A stretch of 64,000 nt of DNA from Saccharothrix tamanrassetensis (lineage in GTDB: Bacteria > Actinomycetota > Actinomycetes > Mycobacteriales > Pseudonocardiaceae): contig NZ_JACHJN010000016.1 of NCBI RefSeq assembly GCF_014203665.1, positions 51,793 to 115,792 on the forward strand, written 5' to 3'. Under the pieces are notes generated by a model, which was not told where the DNA came from, searched no databases, and worked only from the letters and a program-made list of their open reading frames with translations. The translations under genes and the position numbers were made by a program. Each line of letters opens with the position of its first letter. Position 1 is the stretch's first letter. Of this stretch, positions 37,114 to 46,651 are shown piece by piece.

Positions 37114-37817
37114 CACAGCAAGCGGCCCTTCCTCGGGACCAAGCTCAACTGCAACACTTGCCGCTGGGCGGCGACGTCCTGGGGTTGCCCGTGGAGGTCC
37201 GGCCCGGCGCCGGGCTCAACCTGCGGGGGATCGGCGCGACCCTCGTGCTGCCTGGTCAGCACCCCGGCCCCAGCCGCATGTCGGTGTCCTTCCAGGTCGC
37301 CGACGGCGGCCGGCTGGAGTATCTGACCGAGCCGACCATCGTCGCCGCCGGAGCCGACCACCACGCCGAGCTGCGCGCGGACCTCGCCTCCGACGCCCTG
37401 CTGCGGTGCCGCGAGGTCGTCGTCCTCGGTCGCAGCGACGAACCACCCGGCCGGTTCCGTGGCGACACCCACGTACACCGCGACGGCACCACCCTGCTGC
37501 GTGAACATCTCGACCTCGGCACTCCCGGTCTGGACGCTTGCTCCACCCACCTGGCAGGCCACCGCGTCATCGCCGCGGAACTGCGCATCGGCGACCCCGA
37601 CCCCGGTGAACCGGTAGCTGGCGACTGGTGGTCCCTCGTGCCCCTGGCATACGGCGGCTCACCGGCGACCGCCCTGGCCGGGGACACCATCACCGCCTAC
37701 CACCTCCTCGACACCGCCACCTCCGACCGCCCCGGACTACCCGCGCGCGACCGCGAACCGATCGTCGGCCCGGGGCGTCGCGACCGTGAACCGGCTTACG
37801 CCATCAGCCCTGGCTAA
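37110..37817 (+). pseudogene. ureD: Orphan UreD-like fragment, N-terminally truncated
   Basis: The 235-residue frame (GTG 37110, overlapping the PPOX stop) aligns with urease accessory UreD: PLGGDVLGLPVEVRPGAGLN, LEYLTEPTIVAAGADHHAEL and LLRCREVVVLGRSDEPPGRF. The first about 50 family residues are missing, the ending is Arg/Pro-rich, and no urease or other accessory gene is in the window. It could be translated as a coupled third gene, but it is unlikely to work as UreD. Confidence 0.7.
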
Positions 37818-37884
37818 CGCTCGCGCACTCGGACTGGGCGATCCCTAACGGTCGTATCGGCCGCAACACCCCGGCCGGGATCGA

Positions 37885-38095
37885 CGCCTGGGGTCGCCCA
37901 CCTGACCGGCATCGAGCATCACCTGCACCTGTTCGACACCCCGCCGGGCGATGATCGAATACCTGTTCCGTCGCACCGGCGGCATCGTCGGCCTGTCGGA
38001 ACGGCTCATCGAGGAGGGCTGCTTGCACGCCAAGGACACCGGTGCCGAACCACCCACCGACCTGCTCGACGAGAGCACCGTACGAGCAGTTCGCC
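37885..38095 (+). pseudogene. Fragment of a TniB-like transposition ATPase
   Basis: Two frames give LTGIEHHLHLFDTP and then MIEYLFRRTGGIVGLSERLI then EEGCLHAKDTGAEPPTDLLD. This resembles the C-terminal lid of TniB/IstB-type ATPases found beside rve transposases. No P-loop remains. The identification is tentative. Confidence 0.4.
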
Positions 38096-38495
38096 GTGGA
38101 TTCGGCGGTAGTCCCAGATGGGATTCGCGCGCGCCAGGCGCAGCACCAGGAGTCGGATTGAGCGAATGGTCTGTGGTCGGGCGGGCCGCTTGGGGCGGCA
38201 CTTGGCGGCGTGGCGGCGGGCGGGGAGGTCCCGGTGCCACCACAGCACCGTCTCCGGGCGTGTCAGTAGGCGGAGCTGATGAAGCGTGACGACCGGAGTC
38301 GGTGCAGGAGCGCCGCGTGGAACATCCGATCGACAGGGAGAACCGAGGGCGGGCGTTGCCAAGTTGGTGTTCCAGGACGGTGATCTGATGCCGTAGCGGC
38401 AGGATCTCCACGTCCTTGTCCAAGTCGTTCATGGGCAGCAGGCGCAGCAACGCGAACGCGTTGGTCACGCCGAGGTAGGCCAGTCGGAGCGGCAC
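38070..38495 (-). pseudogene. Transposase relic, rve-type (IS481-like), N-terminal half
   Basis: The reverse strand starts MPLRLAYLGVTNAFALLRLL and goes on DKDVEILPLRHQITVLEHQL. After a frame change it reads ETVLWWHRDLPARRHAAKC, TIRSIRLLVLRLARANPIWD and YRRIHGELL. This is the HTH part of a common actinomycete integrase-core transposase. The DDE domain is gone. A related fragment lies at 59.1-59.3 kb. Confidence 0.75.
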
Positions 38496-38609
38496 AGCCG
38501 ATCACCATGCCGAGCTGGTCGATGCCGTGGCCGATGACAACCGTGCCCGTGAGCGCTTCGAGATATTGGCGTCGCGCGTCTTCTACCTGCATGGATGAGG
38601 TTACCGGCA

Positions 38610-38740
38610 TGCACAGCCTCGACACCGTGTGGAATCAGGTGGATGCGCTCGGGTGGGACGCCTTCGGTGCGGGCACGGTTGTAGTAGAACGAGCTTGGTG
38701 CGATGACCGCGTCCGGAGCCAGCAGTGATGCGTGCGGCAC
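38610..38740 (-). pseudogene. Glycosyltransferase (GT4) fragment
   Basis: The reverse strand reads LLAPDAVIAPSSFYYNRART then EGVPPERIHLIPHGVE, the hinge region of family-4 glycosyltransferases. Nothing before or after it fits. It sits between the transposase relic and the phosphotransferase gene, so it is a displaced scrap. Confidence 0.6.
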
Positions 38741-38742
38741 GG

Positions 38743-39513
38743 TCAGCCCACCTCGAAGGCGGCACGCAGGGCGTCGCGGTGGGCTCGTACGTAACGAATG
38801 TCCGCCTCGTACAGGTCGGCGTGGCCATCGGCGATGTGCTGCCGGAACGCCTCATTGCCCTGCGCCGCTTGGTCACGCATGAAGTCGATGAGCGCCTGCA
38901 GCCGGTCGGGGACGACATCGACGACATCGACGCCCACCTCCGGTCCGTACGCCCGGCAGAAGGCGGCGACCCGGCGCCCCTGCTCCTGCGGAGTGCCGAA
39001 GCTTTCCGTGTTGTCCGGGCCCTGCAACGGCGCGAACCGGTAGACGGCGTAGGCGACGTCCCAGACCCTGGGCCCTGGGTGGGCGGCGTCGAAGTCGATG
39101 AATCCGACCGGCATGCCGTCCTTGACCACACAGTTGTACTGGGCGGCGTCGCCGTGGCACATGACCTCGGCCGGCTGCCGGGCCGGGAAGAGCCAGGGGT
39201 CGTCGAGGTACGGCTGGAGCGTGACGCTCGCGTCGTGTAGGCCCCGCAGCAGGGTGGCGACAGCGGCGAGCAGTTCTGGCGTGCGCAGGTCGGGTGTCAG
39301 TACCTCGGGCACCTCGCCGTCGAGAAAGGTGAGCATCTCGTCGCCCTCGCCGTCGAAGCCCCGTGGCTCCGGAGCGCCGTGGAACCCGTGATCGTGCAGG
39401 TGCCGCAGGAGTCGCTGGATCGCCGGGGACGCCGGTGACACCGGCCGGTGCACCACGTCACCGTTGCGGCGCACCAAGTTCACGCCGCCCTGGAATTCCT
39501 GCCATTCAGTCAT
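38743..39513 (-). CDS. APH-family phosphotransferase
   Basis: This 256-residue protein starts at ATG 39513 (MTEWQEFQGGVNLVRRNGDV). It has the kinase catalytic loop VMCHGDAAQYNCVVKDGMPV and the metal Asp in FIDFDAAHPGPRVWDVAY. This matches the aminoglycoside/fructosamine kinase-like APH family. It may phosphorylate an antibiotic or a metabolite; the N-terminal lobe is short and no antibiotic specificity can be read. It stands alone, downstream of the SDR gene. Confidence 0.9.
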   Translation of the reverse strand: MTEWQEFQGGVNLVRRNGDVVHRPVSPASPAIQRLLRHLHDHGFHGAPEPRGFDGEGDEMLTFLDGEVPEVLTPDLRTPELLAAVATLLRGLHDASVTLQPYLDDPWLFPARQPAEVMCHGDAAQYNCVVKDGMPVGFIDFDAAHPGPRVWDVAYAVYRFAPLQGPDNTESFGTPQEQGRRVAAFCRAYGPEVGVDVVDVVPDRLQALIDFMRDQAAQGNEAFRQHIADGHADLYEADIRYVRAHRDALRAAFEVG

Positions 39514-39603
39514 GTGGTGCTCGCTTTCCAGTCCGTGCGTCGTGGTCTGGCACCGGCGCAGGAAGATCATTCGAACAGGCAATCCGGACGCTGATCCGAC
39601 GAG

Positions 39604-40389
39604 TCAGGCCAACGAGTTGAGCAGGGCCGCCGTCCGCTGCTCAAGGTAGGGCCGCATGTCGTAGCCGGTGGAGATCCACGGCTTGCCGGCCTCCATCGCC
39701 GTCACAACCATCTCCCCCGCCTCGTCGATGCTGGTCCCGCTCTTGAGGAACGCCTCCACGGAGGGCACGAGGTCGTCCCGCATCGCCACCCCCGCATCCA
39801 ACGAGCCGGTGTTCGCGATGATGTCCGTGGCGACGGGGCCAGGACAGATCACGCTGACGTCGATGCCGTGCTCGGCGACGGCCGCACTGAGCGACTCGGA
39901 CAGGCCGACCACCGCGAACTTCGTGGTCGTGTACAGCACGTTCGGGCCGGCCACGAGCCCAGCGCCCGAGGCGGTGTTCACGATGTGCCCCGTCCGCCGT
40001 TCGAGCATCCGTGGCAGGAAGGTTTGGACCCCGTTCACCACGCCGGTCAGGTTGATGGCAAGCGTGAGATCCCACTTTTCGTAGCTCAGCTCGTCGATGG
40101 CGGAGTACGGCGCGATCCCGGCGTTGTTGAACAGCAGGCCGACCGGCCCCAGCGCCCGCTCGGCCTCGTCGGCGACCTCGGCGAACGCGGCACGGTCGCG
40201 CACGTCCAGCCGGTAGGTCCGCACCTCCGTCACCTGCTTCAACTCTTCACCGCTGCGTTGCAGCGCCGGCGCGTCGACGTCGGCCAGCGCGAGGCTCACT
40301 CCCCGCTTGGCGAGAGCACGCGCGATGCCCAGCCCGAGCCCCCTCGCGCCGCCGGTGATGAAGGCGACCGAATCCGTCCAGTTCTGCAT
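39604..40389 (-). CDS. Short-chain dehydrogenase/reductase
   Basis: This 261-residue classical SDR has the nucleotide-binding turn FITGGARGLGLGIARALAKR, LFNNAGIAPYSAI, the catalytic Ser in IVNTASGAGLVAG and YTTTK with the catalytic Tyr and Lys. It is divergent from an MFS transporter-TetR pair, with 53 bp between starts, so the TetR-like protein probably controls both. The substrate is unknown. Confidence 0.92.
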   Translation of the reverse strand: MQNWTDSVAFITGGARGLGLGIARALAKRGVSLALADVDAPALQRSGEELKQVTEVRTYRLDVRDRAAFAEVADEAERALGPVGLLFNNAGIAPYSAIDELSYEKWDLTLAINLTGVVNGVQTFLPRMLERRTGHIVNTASGAGLVAGPNVLYTTTKFAVVGLSESLSAAVAEHGIDVSVICPGPVATDIIANTGSLDAGVAMRDDLVPSVEAFLKSGTSIDEAGEMVVTAMEAGKPWISTGYDMRPYLEQRTAALLNSLA

Positions 40390-40400
40390 GGAAGCATCTC

Positions 40401-40428
40401 TCTATGTTGGTATAACTAGTCTATGTTG
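40401..40428. promoter_or_regulatory. Candidate TetR operator: repeated TCTATGTTG
   Basis: TCTATGTTG occurs twice, at 40,401 and 40,420, as direct repeats 19 bp apart in the short gap between the divergent SDR and MFS genes. It is the only repeated motif there, but a palindrome is not obvious. Confidence 0.45.
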
Positions 40429-40442
40429 ACTGACACAGTAGC

Positions 40443-41693
40443 GTGTTCGGCATGGAGATGACGACTGGCAAGGTGCTCACCACCGGAGGCCACGCCACGC
40501 TCGGCGTGCTCGTCGGGCTGCAGGTGCTCGACAGCGTGGACGGTGTGATGCTCGTGGTGTTCGCGCCGGAGATCAGCAGGTCGCTCGGCATCGACACGGA
40601 CGCCATGGGCGTCCTGGGCGCGATGGCCGTGGTGATGGTCGCCCTCGCCGCCGTGCCGCTCGGTCTGCTGGGAGACCGGCACCGCCGTACGACGATCGCG
40701 GGGCTCGCGACCCTGGCCTGGGCGGCCGCGGCCGGGATGCTCGGCGTGGTCCAGAACTTCTGGCAGGCGGTGGTGGTGCGCATCGTGGCGGGCGTGGGCA
40801 AGGCCAACGAGGGGCCGATCCAGTCCTCGCTGCTGGTCGACGCCTACCCGTCCGCAGGGCGTGGTCGCGTGCTCGGCCTGCACCGCGGCGGCCAACCCCT
40901 GGGAATCATCATCGGACCGTTGCTGGCGGCGGCGTTCGCGGTACTGATCCCCGAGGAGAACGAGCCGTGGCGCTGGGCGTTCGCATTCCTCGCCGTGCCC
41001 GCGCTGCTGCTCGGCCTCAGCGCGTTGCGACTGCCGGAACCGCAGCGCGGACACGTCACGACCACCCCGCGAGGCGCGTTCGCGCAGCTGCGTGACATTC
41101 GCACGTTCGTCCTGGCAGCTCTCGCGCTCGGCGCGTTCGGCATGGCCGTGACCACGGTGCCGATCTACCTCAACGTCCTGCTCGAGGAGCAACTCGGGCA
41201 GGACGCCGCGGACCGCGGCCTGATCATGTCGGTCTGCGCGCTCGGTGGACTCGCCGGCGCGGCGCTCAGCGGCTGGCTCAGCGACCGGCTGTTCAAACTC
41301 AGCCCCAAGGGATGCCTGTACCTCGCGGCGGCCGCGCTCACCCTGCTGGGCATCGGGTTCGCCGTGCAGGCGCACGCACCGGACGTCGCCACCTACGTCG
41401 TCGTCGGGGTGATCACCCAGGGCATGACCTTCGCGGGCGTCGTCCCGCTGAGCCTGGTCGTCGCCGCGGTGACGCCACGGGAGATCCGTGCCACGGCGTT
41501 CGCGCTGATGGGTGTCTGCACGGCGGCCATCGGCGGGCTGGGCGGGGCGCTGCTCACCGGCCTGGCCAAGGTGCTTTGGGGTGAGCAGACCGCGGTCACC
41601 GTGGTGGCACCAGCAGGCTCGGTGCTCGCGGGGCTGGTGCTGGTCGCGAGCGCGCGTCACGTGCTGGGCGACATCGCGCGGCTCGTACGATGA
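40443..41693 (+). CDS. MFS transporter
   Basis: This 416-residue protein has about 12 hydrophobic segments and the family loop LGLLGDRHRRTTIAGLATLA between helices 2 and 3. Helix 1 has VGLQVLDSVDGVMLVVFAPE; helix 8-9 has ALSGWLSDRLFKLSPKG. It probably exports a small compound. GTG 40443 or ATG 40452 is the start; no strong ribosome site is seen. The stop overlaps the TetR start (ATGA). Confidence 0.92.
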   Translation: MFGMEMTTGKVLTTGGHATLGVLVGLQVLDSVDGVMLVVFAPEISRSLGIDTDAMGVLGAMAVVMVALAAVPLGLLGDRHRRTTIAGLATLAWAAAAGMLGVVQNFWQAVVVRIVAGVGKANEGPIQSSLLVDAYPSAGRGRVLGLHRGGQPLGIIIGPLLAAAFAVLIPEENEPWRWAFAFLAVPALLLGLSALRLPEPQRGHVTTTPRGAFAQLRDIRTFVLAALALGAFGMAVTTVPIYLNVLLEEQLGQDAADRGLIMSVCALGGLAGAALSGWLSDRLFKLSPKGCLYLAAAALTLLGIGFAVQAHAPDVATYVVVGVITQGMTFAGVVPLSLVVAAVTPREIRATAFALMGVCTAAIGGLGGALLTGLAKVLWGEQTAVTVVAPAGSVLAGLVLVASARHVLGDIARLVR

Positions 41694-42310
41694 CCGGCGT
41701 GACCTCCCCAGGGCAGCGCCGGATCGACGAGATCGGCGACGAGAGCCGGCGCCGCATCCTGGACGCCGCCGAGGAACTGTTCGCCGAACGCGGGTTCGAC
41801 CGCACGTCCTTCGTGGACATCGCCAAGCGCTCGGGCATCAGCCGCGGCTCGATCCCCTGGCACTTCAAGAACAAGAACGGTCTCGTGATGGCCGTCGTCG
41901 AACGCGCGGTGGAACGGATCTGGCCCGCCTCGCGCTACCAGTCCGTCCCGTCGCTCACCGAGGTGTTCTCCGAGACCACCCGGCTGCTGAACGCCGGAAA
42001 CTCCGCGCTGGTGTTCATGATCCTCGTCGAGGCCCTCAACGACCGGGGCGTCGTCCGCGAGCAGTACAAGGAATTCCTCGGACGCCGCCGCGAAGGCATG
42101 GAAATCCTGCTGCGCCTGCGCCGACCGGCGGACGCCGACCCCGCGAAGGCCGTCGACCAAGAGCGCGCCGCCGCCGTCGCGCTCAACGGCGCGCTCCTGG
42201 GCATCCACCTCCAAGCCCTCGTCGATCCGGACTCGGTGGACATGCCCAGCGCACTGATCACCCTCGCGAGCATGTTCGACAAGAACATCGCGGACGTCTG
42301 GCGCTCCTGA
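41690..42310 (+). CDS. TetR/AcrR-family regulator
   Basis: This 206-residue protein has the TetR helix-turn-helix (RILDAAEELFAERGFDRTSF then VDIAKRSGISRGSIPWHFKN) and a helical ligand domain. It is coupled to the MFS gene. It likely represses the MFS-TetR operon and the divergent SDR gene until a ligand appears. Confidence 0.93.
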   Translation: MTGVTSPGQRRIDEIGDESRRRILDAAEELFAERGFDRTSFVDIAKRSGISRGSIPWHFKNKNGLVMAVVERAVERIWPASRYQSVPSLTEVFSETTRLLNAGNSALVFMILVEALNDRGVVREQYKEFLGRRREGMEILLRLRRPADADPAKAVDQERAAAVALNGALLGIHLQALVDPDSVDMPSALITLASMFDKNIADVWRS

Positions 42311-42599
42311 CGACGCGGACCGCCTGAGCCGGTGCTGATCCGCAAAGGTGGGACTTTCTCGCCGTCACGGCCCGCGGAGGATCGTGACGGAGTGGCCGAC
42401 GACGTCGATCGGTACGCTGGTGTCGATCAACGCACTGAGCCGATCGTCGGCATCGCCACTGAGCGCGGACACGGAGTCGCCGGAAGCCTGTGAGCCAGTT
42501 GGCGCGAGCGGTCTGGATGACGAGCAGGTGCAGAAGTGGCGCCGGACCACACCGAGGCGAAGGTGTTCAGACACAGCGATCCAGACCCCGTAACGGCGG
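42311..42599. other. Spacer after the TetR gene
   Basis: About 290 bp; the truncated permease gene ends nearby. A leftward frame ends in LIDTSVPIDVVGHSVTILRG, a protein-like scrap without a recognised family. Confidence 0.4.
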
Positions 42600-43747
42600 C
42601 GGAGCCTTCCTCGACGTGACCTCGGACGGGTCACGTCGACCCGGTCGGGCAAGGGGACAGACAGGATGGACTCGGGGACGTGCCCGTGCAGGCGTCGAGG
42701 CGACCGCCACCCCGTCCACCGTCGCGATGCGGTCCGCGCCCGTTCCGGTGGAGGTCACCACGAGCTGTGCCTTCACCGAGCGCTCGGCCTCCGCGCCTTC
42801 CGCCGCGGCCAGCGAGGCGAAGGTGCCCGCCAATCCGAGCAGCAGCGAGGTCAGCACGATCAGCGGTGCCGCGGTGGCCGCGCTGCGCCGCACCCCGTCG
42901 CGCAGGTTGGCCCGCGCCAGCCCGGCGAGGGTGCTGCCGCGCAACAGCGCGCCCAGGAGCCGCGCCAGGACCGGCACCACCAGCGGGCTGAGCATGCTCA
43001 TCGCCACCGCGCCGAACATGGCGATGCCCAGCGCCGCCAGCATGGCGCCGATCAGGTTGGCTCCCTGCGCCCACACCACCATGGCGACGGTGCACGCCGC
43101 GAAGGCCGACCCGACCAGCCAGCGGGAGCCGGTCATCACGGTGGCCGCCGCGCCGGTCTCCCGCAGTGCGTCGAGGGGTCGAATCTTCGCCGCCCGCAGC
43201 GAAGCGCCGAACACACCGGCCAGTGCCACGCCGACACCTGCCGTCCCGGCCACCACCACGGCCCCCGCCTGCCAGGCCGCGGTGAACCCGCCCGGCAGCA
43301 GCCCTATCTCGATCAGCAGCCAGGTCTGCCCGAACGTGGCGACCACGCCGAGCGGCACGCCCACGGCCGTGCCGACCAGCCCGAGCAGCAGCGATTCGGA
43401 CAACAGCAGCACGCGTAGCTGGTGGCGGCTACGACCGGTCAGTCGCAGGAGGGCGAGATCCTCGCGGCGCTGGGCAACGGTGTGGGCGAACGTGGAACCG
43501 AGATGAACACCGCGAGAAAGATCGCAAGGAAGACGGTCACGCCCATGACCGTCGCGGCACCCACCAATCCCTCGCGGAGCTCGTCCTCGTCTTGGCGGGA
43601 GAGGCCCGGTGGAATCCGCGGTTCACCCGTGGCGACCAGCACCAGCAGCGATGCCCGCACCGGCGCCCCACCGACGGCCACACTCAGGATGGCGCCGACG
43701 AACAACTCCCGGCGCTCGCGGAACGTGCTGAAGGACAGTCGCACCAC
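42600..43747 (-). pseudogene. FtsX-like ABC permease, frameshifted and C-truncated
   Basis: From 43747 the frame reads VRLSFSTFRERRELFVGAIL and VGAATVMGVTVFLAIFLAVF. Near 43,498 it must shift to continue GSTFAHTVAQRREDLALLRL then TGRSRHQLRVLLLSESLLLG, and then membrane helices (MLAALGIAMFGAVAMSMLSP) and NLRDGVRRSAATAAPLIVLT. Homology stops at about 42,650 where a full permease of about 800 residues would go on. It follows the ATPase gene by 3 bp. The transporter cannot be intact. Confidence 0.82.
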
Positions 43748-43750
43748 GGT

Positions 43751-44408
43751 TCAGCTCTCCCACCGCGCGAGGTGCTCGGCGACCAGGGACGTGGTCGGCC
43801 TGTCCAGCCGGTCCACGAGGTGGCCGTCCGACAGGAAGACCACCGTGTCGGCGCCGGCCGCCACCGCCGGGTCGTGCGTCACCATGACGATGCTCTGCCC
43901 GGCCTCCCGCACCAGGCGGCGCAACAGCTCCAGGACGATCTTCGCCGAGGTGGAGTCCAGCGCACCGGTGGGCTCGTCGGCGAACAGCACCGAGGGTCGG
44001 GAGATCATCGCGCGGGCGATCGCCACCCGCTGCTGCTGACCACCGGACAGTTCTCGCGGTTTGTGCCTGGCCTCGGTCACCGAGCCCGACGTCGGCCAGT
44101 GCCTGGCGCACCTCCGCCCTGGACACGCGAACCCTGGCAATCTTCGACGGGAAGGCCACGTTCTGTTCGGCGGTGAGCGGACCGATCAGGTTGAAGCTCT
44201 GGAACACGAAGTCGATCACGCGTCGCCGCAGCTCGGTGAGCACGGCGTCCGACGCGTCGGTGATGTCCCGGTCTGCCGGCAGCGCCCGGCCGCTGGTGAT
44301 CTTGTCCAGTCCGGCGGCGCAGTGCAGCAGTGTGGACTTACCGGAGCCGGACGGCCCCAGGACGGCGGTCCAGGTGTCTGCCGGGCAGGTGAGACTCACG
44401 TTGTCCAA
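43751..44408 (-). pseudogene. ABC transporter ATPase (LolD/MacB type), frameshifted
   Basis: The reverse strand has Walker A LGPSGSGKSTLLHCAAGLD and VIDFVFQSFNLIGPLTAEQN. Near 44,080-44,090 a shift is needed to reach LSGGQQQRVAIARAM, VLFADEPTGALDSTSAKIVL and VMVTHDP. The N-terminal about 25 residues are also missing: coding sense before GVAALDNVSLT runs straight into the CPBP gene end. This is a broken partner of the permease. Confidence 0.85.
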
Positions 44409-44433
44409 CGCCGCGACGCCACCGCGGAACCGT

Positions 44434-45234
44434 TCACGGCCGCAACCTCCCGGTGGCCAGCACCCAGGCGGCGAGTACCGCCAGGGGGACCGTGATGAGC
44501 ACCGTGACGGCCAGGACGTCCACGTCCGGCAGCAAGAACCCGACCAGCAGGGCCAGCATCATGTTGTTGCCCGCGTGGGCGAGGCTCGCCGTCCACACAC
44601 TGCCGCTGCGCACCCGCAGCCAGCTCAGCAGAACCTCCTGACACACGAACGACACCGTCCACGCCGTCAGGCCAACCGCGACGTTCTCGAACTCGATGTA
44701 GCCGACGAACGCGAGCGGGTAGTGCCACACCGCCCAGATCAGGCCGGTCGTCAGTGTCGCCGCCACCGGGCGGCCGGGGTGCACCCGCTGCCGCAGGTAG
44801 CTGGTCCAGCCGAACTCCTCGCCCCAGTAGATCGGCGTGAGCAGCGGGACGACAAGCAGCAGCACGGCGACCAGCGCCCAGCCGGGCAGCCCGGCCACCT
44901 GACCGTCCAATGAGGCCGGCCGGGCACCGGACAACGCGGCCACGGCGGCGGTGGCCGCGACGAGAGCGGCAGGCCCCAACCACGCCGCGAGGTACTGCGG
45001 CCACGCCGCGCGAAGCCGCAACCGCAACCCGGCGTCCGCGAACCCCTCACCGGTCACCCACCGCCGCACGACGAACGCGGCCACCGCCGGCGCGAACGCG
45101 AAAGGTAGTTGTACCAACGGGTTCACCAACGAGAAGCCGAGCGCCCACGCGCCGATCATGCCCAGCCAGGCGAGGCCGAACGCGAGGCCGAGAAACACCG
45201 GGAGCCCACTCAGGCGGGCCTTGACGACAACCAT
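44434..45234 (-). CDS. CPBP-family intramembrane metalloprotease
   Basis: This 266-residue protein has about 7 transmembrane helices and the three CPBP motifs: IYWGEEFGWTSYLRQRV (EExxxR), AVWHYPLAFVGY and SLAHAGNNMM. ATG 45234 opens MVVVKARLSGLPVFLGLAFG. Relatives process prenylated proteins, or give immunity or membrane-stress tolerance. It heads the leftward group with the broken ABC genes and is divergent from the histidine-kinase gene by 133 bp. Confidence 0.9.
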   Translation of the reverse strand: MVVVKARLSGLPVFLGLAFGLAWLGMIGAWALGFSLVNPLVQLPFAFAPAVAAFVVRRWVTGEGFADAGLRLRLRAAWPQYLAAWLGPAALVAATAAVAALSGARPASLDGQVAGLPGWALVAVLLLVVPLLTPIYWGEEFGWTSYLRQRVHPGRPVAATLTTGLIWAVWHYPLAFVGYIEFENVAVGLTAWTVSFVCQEVLLSWLRVRSGSVWTASLAHAGNNMMLALLVGFLLPDVDVLAVTVLITVPLAVLAAWVLATGRLRP

Positions 45235-45367
45235 GCCGCCAACAAGACCAGCCCCACGCGGTCCGGTCACTGACAGTAAGAGGCCATTGAGAGGTAGTGG
45301 TAGGCATACCCCCGGACTACGGACAGAGGGCGGGCCGCGGCCCGTCGGCTCGGCTACCGTTGGCCGG

Positions 45368-46651
45368 GTGCTCAGGGGGAAACCACGAACGTTGCGTGAA
45401 GCGCTGACCACCAAGCGCTTTCTGGTCAGTGGATGGCCGTGGCGCGCCTACGGCCACCTGCTCGGCACGCCGGTCGTGGCGCTCCTGGTCCTGGTACCAC
45501 TGGCGGTACCGGCCGCGCCGTGGTTGCTGACGGCGGCCGGTCTGCAGCGCCCGGCGCCCATGTCGTGGACGTGGGTGCTGGTGCTCGCGCTCGTCGGCGG
45601 ACTGCTGCTCGCCGCGACGCTCCCATGGTTGGCCGCGCCGGTGGCTCGGGTGGAACGACGTCGCCTGCGGCTGGTGGACGACCGGCCGCTCGACCCGCCG
45701 CGCGGGCCCATCCAGTACACCGACCCCGCGACATGGCGCGCGGTCGCGTACCTGGTCCTGCTGGTCACGGTGGGCGCCCTGCTGACCGCTGCGACCGGTG
45801 GCCTGCTGCTGTTCCTCGTGCTGCTCGTCGGGTCACCGTTCCTGGTGGACGGCACCTCGCAGGTGTCGCTCGGGTTCACCACCGTCGCCACCCCGGAGGC
45901 AGCGCTCCCCTACGCGGTGGCCGCAGGCGTCGCCCTCCTGCTGTCGCCGTACCCGGTGGCGCTGCTGGCGTCGGCGCACGGCGCGGTAGCCCGTGCCCTG
46001 CTCCGTGACAACGGTGAACTGCGCGCCGAACTGGTCGAGGTCGCGCGGTCGCGGGCCCGGTTGGTGGACCTGTTCGAAGCTGAGCGCCGCCGCGTCGAGC
46101 GCGACCTGCACGACGGCGCGCAACAGCGGCTCGTCGGGCTCACCCTCCGGCTCGGAATGGCCAAAATGGACCTCGAGCCCGACTCACCCGCGCACGCGGA
46201 GGTCACGGCCGCACACGACGAAGCCAAGAACCTGATGACCGTGCTGCGCGAGCTGGTCCGCGGCATTCACCCGAGGGTGCTCACCGACCGCGGTCTCCCC
46301 GCGGCGCTGGGAGAACTGGCCGACCGCGCGCCCATTCCGGTGAGCGTGCGCGCCGACATTCCCGACCGGTTGCCCGCCGCCATCGAGGCGATCGGGTATT
46401 TCGTAGTGGCGGAGGCGTTGGCCAACGTGGCCAAGCACAGTCGCGCGGACACGGCCACCGTCTCCGCCTTCCGGCAGGCCGGGACGCTCGTGCTGGAGAT
46501 CGGCGACGACGGCGTTGGCGGCGCGGATCCGTTGCGCGGCACCGGGTTGACCGGGCTGGCGGACCGGGCCGCCGTCGTGGGTGGACGGATGTTGCTGTCC
46601 AGCCCGCCGGGTGGTCCGACCGTGGTGCGTGTGGAATTGCCGTGTCACTGA
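45368..46651 (+). CDS. Sensor histidine kinase (HisKA_3 type)
   Basis: This 427-residue protein starts at GTG 45368. Four or more N-terminal membrane helices span about residues 30-210. A HisKA_3 dimerisation box follows, VERDLHDGAQQRLVGLTLRL with the phospho-His, then an HATPase domain with VVAEALANVAKHSRA and EIGDDGVGGADPLRGTGLTG. Its response regulator overlaps its end by 10 bp. It probably senses cell-envelope stress, with the CPBP/ABC group as target. Confidence 0.93.
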   Translation: MLRGKPRTLREALTTKRFLVSGWPWRAYGHLLGTPVVALLVLVPLAVPAAPWLLTAAGLQRPAPMSWTWVLVLALVGGLLLAATLPWLAAPVARVERRRLRLVDDRPLDPPRGPIQYTDPATWRAVAYLVLLVTVGALLTAATGGLLLFLVLLVGSPFLVDGTSQVSLGFTTVATPEAALPYAVAAGVALLLSPYPVALLASAHGAVARALLRDNGELRAELVEVARSRARLVDLFEAERRRVERDLHDGAQQRLVGLTLRLGMAKMDLEPDSPAHAEVTAAHDEAKNLMTVLRELVRGIHPRVLTDRGLPAALGELADRAPIPVSVRADIPDRLPAAIEAIGYFVVAEALANVAKHSRADTATVSAFRQAGTLVLEIGDDGVGGADPLRGTGLTGLADRAAVVGGRMLLSSPPGGPTVVRVELPCH

